DNA of 64,000 bases from assembly GCF_000471905.2 (NCBI RefSeq), contig NW_006499563.1, positions 5,162,985 to 5,226,984 of the forward strand. The letters run 5' to 3'. The stretch is from Amborella trichopoda. Taxonomy: Eukaryota > Streptophyta > Magnoliopsida > Amborellales > Amborellaceae. This document shows, piece after piece, positions 21,691 to 32,499 of this stretch; positions within the stretch are counted from its first letter, which is position 1, and each line of letters begins with the position of its first letter. The notes beneath the pieces were generated by a model. It saw only the letters and a program-made list of their open reading frames with translations. It was not told the origin of the DNA and made no database searches. Both the position numbers and the translations under genes were made by a program.

Positions 21691-23215
21691 CAAAGTGACT
21701 AGGGAAACTAATCGGTTAGCCGACATCCTTGCAACCCTTGCCTCAATAGTAGATATTCCCTCAGAGATCACCACGCTCCCATTCTACATCAGGAACAAAC
21801 ATGACCCTTCCCAACCAAGGATCGAAAAAGAAATAGAGCAAGAAATTGAGAACGATGGGGAAGTGTCTCTCGTGGCTTCAGATGCGCTAGTTAAGGAAAA
21901 ACCATGGTTCCACGATATTCTTTCCTTACTAAATGATGGGTTAGAGCCACCAAAAATGATAAAGAAGCCTTTTGAAGGTTTTCGATGCGATTCTTGGTAA
22001 GCGATGACCTCCTGTTCAAGAAATTCTTCGATGGCATCATTTTACGGTTTCTCGATCAACCATAAATTGATCAAGTACTGACAGGGTTACACAATAAAGG
22101 AGGTCATTCTGAGGAGTCACCTTAGCTCAAAAAATCAGGCCCCAAGGCTATTATTGGAACACCATGGCTGAAGATCGTTGGAAGTTCGTTAAGAGGTGTC
22201 CCAAATGTCAACTTTATGGAGACCTCATACATGCACTGTCCGTACCACTCAACTCAACACTGCCTGTATGGCCCTTTGCCATGTGGGGTCTTGATATCAT
22301 CTGAATGATATCACCAAAAGCCTCGAATGGCCACCGTTTTATATTAACAGCTACAGAGTACTTCGTAAAATGGGTAGAGGCCGCATCATTTGTCAAAATA
22401 GAAGGACAACATGTTGCCCGTTTCATAAAGAACAACATTGTTCTCAGATTTGGTGTTCCTGAGTCAATCATTACTGACAATGGATCCAATTTCAAAAATG
22501 AAAGGGTCACTAAGTTGTGTAAAACGTTCGGGACAACGTAGAAATTCTCCACACCTTACTACCCTCAAAGAAATGGGCAAGTGGAGGCCACAAAGAAAGG
22601 ACTTCTCAGAATAATAGACAAAATAATAGAAGGTGGCAAAGATTGGCACGAAAAGCTAAATGACGCCCTATCGGACTACCAGACAATTGAGAAGACTCCT
22701 ATTAGCATGACCCCATACTCATTGGTGTATGGTATGGAAGCAGTGCTACCCATTGAAGTTGAGATACCATCTCACCGAGTTCTTATTCATAGAAATTCAG
22801 ATGAGGAACAAAAGATCGAAGCACGAATCACTGCTCTCACTAATTTGGATGAAAGATGACTATGAGCGACACAAAATATCGTTGCTTATCAGTGTTGGGT
22901 CGAGAGGGAATACCAAAAAAAAGTTGTTCCTCGACAGTTCAAAGAAGGGGACACGGTACTCAAAAAAATCTTCCCAACTCTTGCAAATCCACACTTAGAC
23001 AAGTTCAAACCTAATTGGGAGGGGTCATTCGTGGTTACCTGAGTGCATGTAGGCAATTCTTATAAGATCAAAAATCAGGAAGGGTATGAACTCAATGACC
23101 ACATTAATGTGATGCATCTCAGAAAATATTACTCAAAAGCGTGGTGCAAACCTGAAAAGGCATCACGAAAGAAAAAATCCAGAGAATTCTTTTTGGATCC
23201 ACGATGCACAAGATG
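21690..23215 (+). pseudogene. Integrase of T3
   Basis: The region starts with the aRNH-INT linker (RLADILATLAS, 21710-21745). The zinc-binding part (HNKGGHSEESP..., RCPKCQLYGD) lies at 22090-22220. The catalytic core has all three acidic residues: WGLDII (then a stop at about 22303), SIITDNGSNFKNE and RNGQVEATKKGL. The C-terminus shows YSLVYGMEAVLPIEVEIPSHR and ends near 23215 after HLRKYYSKAWCKP. A stop between the first Asp and the rest and several frame changes inactivate it. Confidence 0.8.
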
Positions 23216-23640
23216 AAAGCTCCAAAGGTAAAAGGACAACTTCGAGACTTTTTCTCACCATCCCACAAGAAATCCTTTCATCATCTTTGGGTAAAACTTG
23301 ATAAAGAATATGCCCACCAAAGGGGCCATAGGTGGGAAAACTGTAAGGCCCGTACTTTTTGAAAATGCTTTCTAAATTGACTTTTAAATCATCCATTTTC
23401 AAAAGAAAAACCCTTTTAGAAAGGACTTCCTCCATCATTACAGGAGGTTAAATGTTTAGTTATGAAGGCAACTTCCTATGCTTGTTATGAATGTTCGAAA
23501 CTAGTTAAGCACTCCATGGTGACTGATCATGTCTCGGCTTATATATGCGATTCCCGAGGACTGCCAATAGAAGCCCAGACAATTTGCCAATTTTCACTAT
23601 AAGACCTTTTACATCCTTCAAAAGTTCATGGCATCGATCT
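23216..23640 (+). other. Non-coding stretch after T3 integrase
   Basis: No domain is readable on either strand. A TGTAAGGCCCGTACTTTTTG word at 23342 resembles an LTR start but has no second copy here. A poly(A)-rich run lies at 23683-23697, just beyond this stretch. The antisense PMD gene ends somewhere near the right edge. Confidence 0.4.
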
Positions 23641-25748
23641 TTGACTGAGTTATGTTAAACCAAAGACACGAGACGTGAGAAGAAAAAAAAAAAAAAACAG
23701 AGAAAAAGGATATAGAAGAAAAGTATTCCCTCTCTAATTGGTAACGATCTAGATAGCTCTCTAAATCTTCAATGAGGACGGGAGATGGTCGAGGAAGGGT
23801 GGGAACAACAACAGAAGAAGATGGTACTGATCGTACTCTCTCCAACTCGGCCCGAATTCTCTCTAGCTCATCCCTGATAGAATCATGCTTTGCCTTTACC
23901 AGTCCCTCACCTTTCTCATCTCCGCTTCTGCCATGTCCCTTGCCAATCTCATCCCCTCAAAGTCACGGCAAAGACTCTCGAGATCCTCTGCAATCGAATC
24001 TCGCTCCTCTATTGTCGCGCTCAGCATGAAGAGAAGCAACTTCCTCACCAGAAAATTGATTCCCACCAAGATAGGCAGTCCTCGGCTATCGCATCATTCC
24101 CTCACCATGGTCAGTCAGGGCGGCTACATCCCTCAAAATGACCTTGTATTTCTCCTCATATAAAGACAAATAGATGCTCTCCTCTTCCTCCTCATAGATA
24201 ACATGAGCAATTCTATCCCTCCACTCCTCCATTCAAGGAGTCATCTCTCTCATATAGACATCCTCATCAACAGTACTGACTATAATTAGAGTTCAAGGTG
24301 GAGTAATCTTGAAGGAAGACTGAGGAAGGCAAAACAGACGACGTACTCGACTCAGAAAGTAAGGCATCATCAAGAACATACAGATCAAATGGATCGTCAT
24401 CCTGAATGTCCGAGAAGACACAGCATAGACCGCTGGGACAGGGTCGACCCTCATAGGAGTCCAGTCAATCTAGAAACTAAAAGACGATAAGCCAACTCAA
24501 AGAGGGGAATCCATTACTCAGAGGAAGGAAAGGAAAAGAGAGTCGTGAATTACCTCCCCGGTAGCTTGGGTATCCAAGAACAACGAATAATACGATCTTA
24601 AGAAGACCTCCTCAGTCTCCCACACTTCATATGACCAGAGATGAATAATCAGAAATGACTGTGCTAGTCGACCTGGAAGTGAGGGAGGAATAGTGATATG
24701 TTCCTGCACCCAAACCTGAAGAAGCATTGAACAACCCCCCCAAATAGTGGGTTCCCTTGGCGACACTCCAAAGATGATGGTGTAACAGCCCACAATCACC
24801 AGACCCCAGGCCCCTCGCTCCAAATAATCCAATTATCTGATCGCCCAAACCACCGACAAATGAGCTCGACCCTTGGATCGATCAGGAAATAGAAATTCCC
24901 CGAACAAGTACATGAGAAAAGCCTACAAGGAACATCTCTCATCATCTGAAAGTGGTCCATGATCGATGGTCAAATCGACCACCTGTCGGAACAGCTCTGG
25001 CTCATCCTCGATAATGGCCCACTCATGCACATCTCGAATCCTCTCTCTCTCTCTCTTGCTCTTGCCACTCCTCATCAGAAAGCAACACTGGAGGAGGTAC
25101 TGCATCTATATCTACATCGTCAAGCTCGGGAATATCACACCCAACTCCCTCTAGATCTCCTTATGACCGGACACTTGACTCTGCCAAAGCCCCGACAGTC
25201 GCTCTAGTTGGAAGATAGCTAGATTCACCCTGAGCCGAACCACTCACTCTAGGACACCTCGACTCACTGTCCTCCTCCATAGGGGCCTTCCCTTTATAAG
25301 ATGGTCTGCTAGCTGTGGAAATCAAAATGTGAGGAGCATGACGACCCATCATCCCTTCTGCACAATGGAGAACACGGGTAAATTCCAACCTTAGCTTCCC
25401 AAGTCGGATCTCTGATTCACGCCTGCCCTTAATATTTTTGTAAGGAACACCAAGCAATCCATTATAATAAGAAGCGTAACTAATGGACGACTTTGGAGGA
25501 ATACCAAAAATTCGGGTAACATCCTCAAGAGTAGGAGCAAGTTCTCCGCATCGTAAGGGATTCGAGTCGGTCTTTGGTCGATATCGAAGGAATAACTCAC
25601 TGATCAAAGCACAATCCAAGCTAAATGGCCTGATCCTACAGACCTCCCACAAGCCAATCCGAGCAAGAGCTTGCCTTTGCTCAGGAGTCAATAATTCTGC
25701 CCATTTACGGATAGCAAATAAATGTGATCTACACTCAACATAGAACCC
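23640..25748 (-). pseudogene. Antisense plant-mobile-domain (PMD) gene inside T3
   Basis: Read on minus, the first exon-like block is open from 25748 to 25161: RKWAELLTPEQRQALARIGL, then ALISELFLRYRPKTDSNPLR, then GELAPTLEDVTRIFGIPPKS. This is the conserved N-half of the PMD (aminotransferase-like, MAIN/MAIL family). Further down, AFLMYLFGEFLFPDRSKGRA (about 24930-24870) and GGCSMLLQVWVQEHITIPPS (about 24745-24685) give the C-half, and YFLSRVRRLFCLPQ (about 24365-24325) its end. An acidic and then charged tail follows to about 23640. The segments lie in different frames with stops between, so the copy is broken. Extra ORFs, some antisense and some with PMD, are known in Tat elements; their role is unknown. 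Confidence 0.7.
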
Positions 25749-25800
25749 CTGTGAAACACAAAGAATAAATAAATAAATATAAAAAAAAGGGGGGAACACT
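25749..25800 (-). other. Splice acceptor of the antisense PMD gene
   Basis: On minus, a T-rich run (TTTATTTATTTATTCTTTG) followed by TGTTTCACAG directly precedes GGGTTCTATG, the start of the conserved block at 25748. This is a good plant 3' splice site. The upstream in-frame residues (MFPPFFYIYLFILCVSQ) are then intron translation, not protein. I could not place the upstream exon with confidence. Confidence 0.55.
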
Positions 25801-27130
25801 CCACAATAGGGGCAAGAACAACAAATCCCGTGCGATAAATAAATAAATAAAAGGAGAGTAGGGTATTCTGGTCATTTTGCACTCAGGGGTATTTTGATCA
25901 TTTTACATCCAAAAGGCATTGTGGCCACTCTGCCATCCATAGAAATAAAAGTTAATATTAAACACTGACAATTACACTCAAAACGAAGAAATTTCACTCA
26001 GGGTTATTATTGTCATTTTGCACTCAAGGGTATTTTTGGTCATTCTGTCTACAAAGCCCTTTTCACGGTATAAAGAAAGAAAAGCTATAAAGAAACTTTT
26101 GACCCGAACCTATAAGCAAAAATACATTTTCTAGCACAAGAAATTTGAATTTAACCAAACTCTTCACAAGCATCTCAGAAACAATTTCAAGCGTAGAGTC
26201 CACACGTATTCGGACAATCTTTCAAAATAATGTCCAACCACAATTAAAATATCCCATGAAGGCTTTACAAACCATCTTCTACTTCAAAATTTGGGGAAAG
26301 AAAATCACCATTTTTGCTAAGACAAAATCAATGGCATGTCACTTTCAAGGCCATCCAAAAAGAGGACAATCTCAATTTTTTGCACTAAGGCATTTCAACA
26401 AACATATTATTGTCATATCCAAACATTCTTTGAAACAAGAAAATGGTATTAAAATGGATTTTTTTACCAAAATTGAAAACATGACAATCAAATATTTTTA
26501 AGTGAATTACATAATTTAAACAAGTTTTTCAAAATCCGAAAAAAAAAAATCATTGTTTTATTAAGCCAAAGTTAGTGGCATGCTAACCCCAACACCACCC
26601 AAATGGGAAATAAGCCAATACTCATTGAGACATTTCATCGAACATATCGAAAGTATGAATTTCTACCTTCTCTTGGTGCTTTGACTTGGAAATATGATCC
26701 AACGCAAGCATCTATTGATGCTCTCGGTCTTCCATTTTCGACCACCTATGAATCCCGAACTCATTGAAATGGGTATGCAATGAGGGAGTGTGCTGTAGAG
26801 AGGGAAAGTGGAGAAAGAAAGATAGACCGTTAGAGAGAGAAAAATGGGAGGATCAATAGAGAGTGTGTGTTTGTGATAAATTTAAAAGGGAATGGGTACC
26901 TCTCATGGTTTCAATTCCAAAATTTCAGCGTCCAAATATTCAACTTCATTTCAGAATCCTTCTTCTTTGAGTGCAATGGCTTCTTCTTTTACTTTGTCTT
27001 TTCTAAATGTACCCACTTGCTCTCAAAAGAGCTATTTGGATCATCACCTCTAATTTATTTTAGAATCGAAAAATAAAAGAAAAGGGGGGTTGTGCAAAAA
27101 AATTGTCGTTTTCTTATAATAATAATAATA
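25800..27130 (+). other. 3' non-coding part of T3, upstream flank of the antisense gene
   Basis: The sequence is AT-rich without coding signal on either strand. Around 25860-26050 a phrase like ATTTTGGTCATTTTGCAC is repeated three or four times. Positions 26780-26865 are purine-rich on + (CT-rich on minus), as a 5' leader of an antisense transcript would be. AAAGAAAAGGGGGG at 27075-27088 looks like a polypurine tract, but no LTR start follows it. Confidence 0.4.
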
Positions 27131-27144
27131 ATAATAAAAGAATT

Positions 27145-27560
27145 TGTACGGGCGACACGAGTCGTGTTGCCCAGCCCGTGAGGGCGACACTTCTCGTGTC
27201 ACCCGGGCGACACCACTCATGTCGCCCAAATCACTTGGTCCAAATTTTTATTATTATTTTTTTTATTTTTTATTTTTTATGTTCCACTTAATAAAATAAA
27301 ACAATATATATATATATTATTTTTATTTTTTATTTTTTTTATAATAGACAAGGCTCGTATCACCCAGCTGTGAGAGCGACACTCCTCATGTCGCCCATAT
27401 ATTTTGAATTTTTTTTTTTTTAATTTCCCATGTCCACTTAATAAATAAATAAAAAAAAGGTTTTTTTTTTTGGGAGACATGAGGCGTGTTGCCCAGCTTG
27501 TGTGGGCGACACTCCTCATGTCGCCTGGTTGACAGCAGTAGTGCAGCCCAAATATTTTGG
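27145..27560 (+). repeat. GGGCGACA hairpin words near the T3 3' end
   Basis: Words include GGGCGACACGAGTCGTGTTGCCC (27150-27172), GGGCGACACTTCTCGTGTCACCC, GGGCGACACCACTCATGTCGCCC (27206-27228), then GAGCGACACTCCTCATGTCGCCC (27373-27395) and GGGCGACACTCCTCATGTCGCC (27504-27525). They are separated by A/T-rich runs of 100-200 bases. The layout equals that of the leader at 14875-15305. Confidence 0.8.
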
Positions 27561-27721
27561 CAAAAAAAAAAAAACTTTTATTTTATTTTCCCCCCATATT
27601 TCCATTCAATAAAAAAAAAAAAGAGATCAAGCAAGACAAAAAATAAAATTTTGGGCATTTCAAAAGTCTGATTTTATTCATCTATTAAAATGGTCTTATT
27701 ACAGGCGTTCACAGCATTAAA

Positions 27722-27726
27722 CTTGG
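27722..27726 (+). repeat. Target-site duplication of T2, left copy
   Basis: CTTGG precedes the LTR start TGTTTGATC and is repeated exactly after the right LTR end at 46795-46799. A 5-bp duplication is the rule for Ty3/Gypsy insertion. Confidence 0.8.
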
Positions 27727-28940
27727 TGTTTGATCATATTTTTTAGCACCTTGGTCCTTGTTAGGAAGCAGGTCAATAAAGTCTACAAAACAGTGGAAAT
27801 TCTCGATAGTTTCATAATGACCATAGAATGGGTTGAGATCTTTATCAGCACTTCAAAAGACCACTTACCAAGTTTCATCACGATTAGGCATGTCTAAGGC
27901 AATGAACACAGAGAAACAATTTCAATGAAATCGGGCTCTAGCATCCTGAAATGGACCATGTGACTAGAGTAATACTTTTGGTGCATAAAATAGCCGTGGA
28001 ACTGTTGCCATTAGATCCAACACGGTCGAAAACCCCTATGGGTAAAGTTTCAGCTTAACCAGGCACTCCAAGACAAAGTTATGGGGAAAATGCCAAAAAA
28101 GGGTAGGCTGCACACTATTCCCGTTTGCCCACCTTGCACTAAAACATCATTAAAGGTGGTTGTTTATAGAGTCACGAGCAGTCACTTTTAGGGCCTATAT
28201 CTCACTTCACTCCCAAATTTGGTGAGCGCGTTCATCAAACTAAATGGAAGTCGTTGATTCGTGAACGAAGTTGCAAGAAATTCAGCATCAGCATGCCTCG
28301 TTCGAGTAACCAGATCACGACACTCGCATGCCTGATCGGCACGAAAACAATGCATTATGTGCGTATTGTCTGAGGCTATTTCTGGTCCAAACTTTGCGTA
28401 CGATGAACGGTTGGATTTCACACACGAAGGCATCAAAGCTGCTGTAAATTCCGACCGCTGGATGTCAAGATTCTAATAAAAAACTCAAGATGACAAAATC
28501 TTCATCCATACACAAAATCAAGCAATGTTTATTGCAACGTGATCGTGACGGTAGTAAAGAAGTCACGAAGAAACATCAAGGAATGAGCACACAATTGATC
28601 CCAAGTTTTCAAGATTCATCTAAGATTCAAGTCTCATAATCATGACTCAAAAGTATGATTCAAGGGTTAAAGTTGGTATGAAAATAATCGCCATTCCAAG
28701 CTTTATAAGAAAACAATAATCTTTTGATCAAACGGGTATCAGAATGACCTTGGGTCAACCACTGAAGATCACGCAAGTTCTCAGGCAAAAGCAGGGATTG
28801 TTTTAGAATTTCACAAATTGTTAAGCAAGGGCAAAACAGTCATTTTGCGCCCATTTTTAGAATTTCTTTAATTCAATTAAACTGTAATTATCGTCAATTC
28901 TAGGTAGTTTAAGGGCGTACACCCATGTTTTAGCCTAATT

Positions 28941-29006
28941 CTATAAAAATAGGCATTGCCTCATTGTATAGAGGACGGATTCATTCTTCTTGGATCAATC
29001 AATAAA
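28941..29006 (+). promoter_or_regulatory. LTR promoter (TATA) and poly(A) signal of T2
   Basis: CTATAAAAATAGG at 28941 is followed at 29001 by AATAAA within TCAATCAATAAAATTA. The same pair occurs at 45059/45117 and 56238/56297 in the other A2 LTRs, always about 60 bases apart. This gives a short R region with the start of RNA about 28975. Confidence 0.7.
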
Positions 29007-29089
29007 ATTACGATTTTTTCTTGATCTTGTATGGCTTGGAGAGAGAGAAAGGAGAGAGAAGAAAAGGCTCGATACCTTTTGGGTAGGTA

Positions 29090-29280
29090 ATTTTCTCTCT
29101 CCTCCCCTCTTTCTCTCTTTCCCTCTTTCTCTCTCCTCCCCTCTTTCTGTCTCCTCTCCTTTTCTCGTATCTGTCTTTATTGCTCTGCTTCTCATCTGTA
29201 TCACTTTCTCTCCCCTCTTTCTTATCTCTATATCTATCTCTCTTCTTCCCATCTCTATCTCCATCTTTCTCCCTCTTCAA
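29090..29280 (+). repeat. Polypyrimidine tract in A2 LTR leader
   Basis: The tract is nearly pure C/T (CTCTCTCCTCCCCTCTTTCT type) and directly precedes the minisatellite. Long frames here on both strands are low-complexity artefacts. Confidence 0.8.
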
Positions 29281-30180
29281 ATGCAATTGGTGAAGCCTAC
29301 TGTCGGTTGGATTTCTCTCTCTTTATTTGTCAATCAGCGAAGCGTAGCGCCGGTAGGTTTTCTAACTCTCCTCTTCTATAGGTCAGTGAAGCTTAGTGCC
29401 GATTGATTTTCTCTCTCCTCTTCTGTCAGTCGGTGAAGCCTAGCACTAGTTGATTTTCTCTCTCCTCTTTTATCAATCGATGAAGCCTAACGCCAGTTGG
29501 TTTTCTCTCTCTTTTTCTATCAATCAGTGAAGCCCAGCGTCAGTTGATTTTCTTTCTCTTCTTCTGTCAGTTGGTGAAGCCAAACGTCGATTGGATTTCT
29601 CAATCCTCTTCTGTCAGTCGACAAAGCCTGCCCTCTGTTGGTTTTCTCTCTCCTCTTTTGTCAATTGGCAAAGCCTAGTGTCGATTGGTTTTCTCTCTTC
29701 TGTTCTTTCAGTAGGTGAAGCCTAGCACCTATTAGATTTCTCTCTCCTCTTCTGTCAGTCGGTGAAGTCTAGCACCAGTTGGTTTTCTCTCTCTTTTTCT
29801 GTCAGTCGATGAAGCTTAGCGTCAGTTGGTTTTCCCTCTCCTATTTTGTTAGTCGGCAAAGCCTAGCACCGGTTGGTTTTCTCTTTCCTCTTTTATTAAT
29901 TGGCAAAGCCTAACACTGGTTGGTTTGTTCTCTCTTTTTCTGTCAGTCGGTGAAGCCTAGCATCAGTTGGATTTCTCTCTCCTTTTCTATCACAATCGAC
30001 GAAGCCTAGCACCGACTGTATTTTCTTTCTTCTCTTCTGTCAGTTGGTCAAGCCTAGCTTCGACTGCATCGTCTCGCTCTTCTCCTCTTTATAACACAGT
30101 CAACGAAGCTTAGCACTGACTTCGTTTTCTCTCGCTTCCTTCTGACACAGTCGACAATGCTTGACACCGACTACGTCTTC
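29280..30180 (+). repeat. 47-bp hairpin minisatellite in the A2 LTR
   Basis: About 18 units of a CAGTCGGTGAAGCCTAGCAC - CGGTTGGTTTTCTCTCTCCT - CTTCTGT type. CAGTCGGTG pairs with CACCGACTG around the loop AAGCCTAG, clearest at 29996-30025 (AATCGACGAAGCCTAGCACC then GACTG). Units are 45-48 bp and vary mostly at stem positions. The array is downstream of the promoter, so it is transcribed. The copies at 45360-46020 and 56755-57140 have fewer units. Confidence 0.85.
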
Positions 30181-30969
30181 CTTCCTTCTCTCGCTTTCAT
30201 CCTCTCGCCTTTCATACTCTTCTCTTCCTTTCTTCTCCCTCCTCCCTTCTATTCCCTTCTTCTCTTCTTATTCTTTCCTCATGGCCTTAATTCTGCTATT
30301 CCTTCATTCGACTAAGAGGGATTGAGGTTAGCCTCTCATGTGTAGTCCTGTTGTCTAGCTGTAATGTTGTTGTGCAAGGATTGCTTGGCCCGTTTTATTG
30401 CCACGACAGACTGACCATCGTGCCTAGATAGTCAGTATTGGTAATGATGTCTAGTGGTAATCCTATGAGCCAATCTTAGTTACTGAGCCCGTTTTGCTAC
30501 CACTTCAGGCCAATTATTCACCAGCTTAGTCATTACTCTATCCTCTCGCTCAATCGAATTCTTCTCTCCCCCCATCTTTCTTCGCTTCTTCTTTTTGAAT
30601 GTGCATGCTTGTGTACATTCATCAAAGAGGAAACGGGTGAGGTCTGACCCACCTGCCTTATAACCATTGCTATATATGTGTGTGATTGTAGAACAAAAGA
30701 AGAATACAAGCCTAGGGAGGCGATTCCGAACTAGTTTCATTATTGGGTCATTTCTTCGTGATCTAAGAGGGCACCCACATGAGTCAGCCCAAGTAAGTCC
30801 TGAACCCACCTTAAATTCCACTCTCACCTGTTGGTAACACTTGCCCCGTTCTTGAATGAGGTTTCCGAAAGAGAGATCTCAAAAATGTCCTGGGTCATTC
30901 GTCAAAACCCGAGAAGCATGCCTCCCGATCATCCAGATCCGAAGGGCGAGATCGAGGTACCTAACTTGC

Positions 30970-30989
30970 TTGACGACTCCACTGGAGAC
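30970..30989 (+). promoter_or_regulatory. Primer-binding site of T2
   Basis: TTGACGACTCCACTGGAGAC lies 2 bases after the LTR end and resembles TTGGCGACTCCACTGGGGAC, a common site in Tat/Ogre elements. I infer tRNA priming but do not assign the tRNA. Confidence 0.65.
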
Positions 30990-31224
30990 TTAATACCCCA
31001 TAGTCAGATCGTTCTTGTTCGGCTAGTTTCTTCTTTTATTATCTGCTTTCATTATCTTTGCACATATTATTATGGCTTGTGGGATTTGTAACCCATTTAT
31101 CCGGATTGGGGATTTTCTTATCCCCGCATTCGAGAGTGTCCCTAGGGAACAAGTTCCTTTGACTTCATTCCGAACCATCCTCTTAGACTCCTTGTCTAGG
31201 TCCCAGGTCTTAACCTAGACCGGT

Positions 31225-31926
31225 GTGAGGCGGGACCTAAAAGTCCCTCACTCCCCATCTCCTCACTCTGATGGAAACTATACCAAGGCGCCCTTCATTA
31301 GCAGCACTTCTGTTGCCCCACACAGCATTTACCCAGCCACTGGCAAGTCACTTGTCGGTCGAATCCCTAAGGTACACCAGAAGGCTGCCCAGTCCCTTTC
31401 TGCAAGAGGTAAACAAGTTGCCATTTCTTTTGTGGGTCACCATAAGGCTACTCCCAACATTTCTGTAGCATCGGTCTCTATCCTTAGAGGCTCAACAAGT
31501 CGAGGCGGAAACCCCACGGCCATCACCCCTCACACACACCACAAGGCTCATGGGTTACCCACTCGAGTAACACTTCGGGGCAACCCTTCTATTACCTCGA
31601 GTTCGTGTCCAAGATCGAACCTTCCAAGGCCAGTTCATGCGCATGTTGATCACATGCATCTCACTTCTCGGGGCAACACCATCATCATGCTAACCCGTGT
31701 ACATAGGAAACGACCTCCTCTGCTTCCTATTCTGCACACACAAGCACACCCTGTAAGGGGCAGGCCTACAACAGTTCTCTTACAGACACCTACTCGTAGT
31801 TGTCGGCGTCCTAAGGCCAAATCACTTGCACGAGCCCGAGTTGACTCCCACGTCTCCCGTAATCCTTCTTCAAGGGTCGCACATGCAGAGCCATCACAGA
31901 TGCCCTCTCACCTTGGATTTAGTTAA
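31225..31926 (+). CDS. Basic Ser/His/Arg-rich leader ORF of T2
   Basis: An open frame of 233 codons lies between the primer-binding site and gag. The product is strongly basic and rich in Ser, His, Pro and Arg (SARGKQVAISFVGHHKATPN, RVTLRGNPSITSSSCPRSNL). I recognise no domain. Its openness contrasts with the broken frames around it. Some Tat elements carry an extra ORF at this position, but this could also be chance in a GC-richer leader. The start is the first Met; no homologue is present in the window. Confidence 0.3.
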   Translation: MRRDLKVPHSPSPHSDGNYTKAPFISSTSVAPHSIYPATGKSLVGRIPKVHQKAAQSLSARGKQVAISFVGHHKATPNISVASVSILRGSTSRGGNPTAITPHTHHKAHGLPTRVTLRGNPSITSSSCPRSNLPRPVHAHVDHMHLTSRGNTIIMLTRVHRKRPPLLPILHTQAHPVRGRPTTVLLQTPTRSCRRPKAKSLARARVDSHVSRNPSSRVAHAEPSQMPSHLGFS

Positions 31927-32499
31927 TCTTGCTCCGACCCACTTTGCCTTCATCGATCAAACGCCTTCAAGCTTGGTACTCGAAGTTTTCTCAAGACTAC
32001 CATCCTGAACCAACCTTGTCACTTTGGTCATGTCTCTGGAGCCCACAAGAGAGCTCATGGCATTGACCTGATGGAAGATCGAGTCCTTCATCCTCCCTGG
32101 CCCAAGATGACTCAAGTTCTCAGCCCTCATCTATTGTCGCACCTGATGGAGATAGCTCTCTCATGTGCAAGAAGAGCTGATTAGCAGTGACCTAGATCGC
32201 AGTTTTGACGCGAGGTCCATCGAAATCTCAAGGATAAATGCGATAGAGGTCTTCAAATTTTGGCTTGGGAGGTGACCAAAGTAGTCAAAACAACCAATTA
32301 TAGCGACCCTCTTCACCTGAATTCCTTCTATTCCCTTCACATGATGAAGCCTGAAAAAGAGCTCCATGAGCCCTGTGCTATGGTTACTGTTGTAGAGGAA
32401 GACCTAGCTACTCAGCAGCCACGGTCCCAAGACCGTCAAGAGCCGGTTCAAACACGATCAACATACAAGAGTCAAGTTTAGTCAGGGCATGTTGGATCC

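Larger units (their letters stand above)
13582..27726 (+). mobile_element. Tat-lineage Ty3/Gypsy element T3 (3' LTR not found)
   Basis: A 5' LTR (13582-14722), primer-binding site, leader, gag, PR, RT, RNase H, aRNH and INT follow one another on +, then a long 3' part with an antisense PMD gene. The plant-type second RNase H and the DNG-type protease define the Tat lineage. No second copy of TGTAGACACCCC occurs in the window, so the 3' LTR is missing or lies elsewhere. Element T2 interrupts the flanking sequence at 27726/46795. The right limit given here is that interruption, not a proven end. ORFs carry several stops. Confidence 0.7.
27727..30967 (+). mobile_element. 5' LTR of T2 (subtype A2), 3.2 kb
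   Basis: TGTTTGATCATATTTTTTAG opens it and GTACCTAACTT closes it (the right LTR ends CCTAACCA). It contains TATAAAAAT (28942), AATAAA (29001), a pyrimidine-rich leader (29090-29280) and a 47-bp minisatellite (29280-30180). The end block 30690-30967 is shared with all A-family LTRs. Confidence 0.85.

Noticed and set aside
23341-23360. LTR start-like word TGTAAGGCCCGTACTTTTTG
   Set aside because: No matching end or second copy is visible, so an LTR cannot be supported.
25688-25882. Hydrophobic minus frames with YLFIY runs
   Set aside because: They translate the T-rich intron end next to the PMD acceptor.
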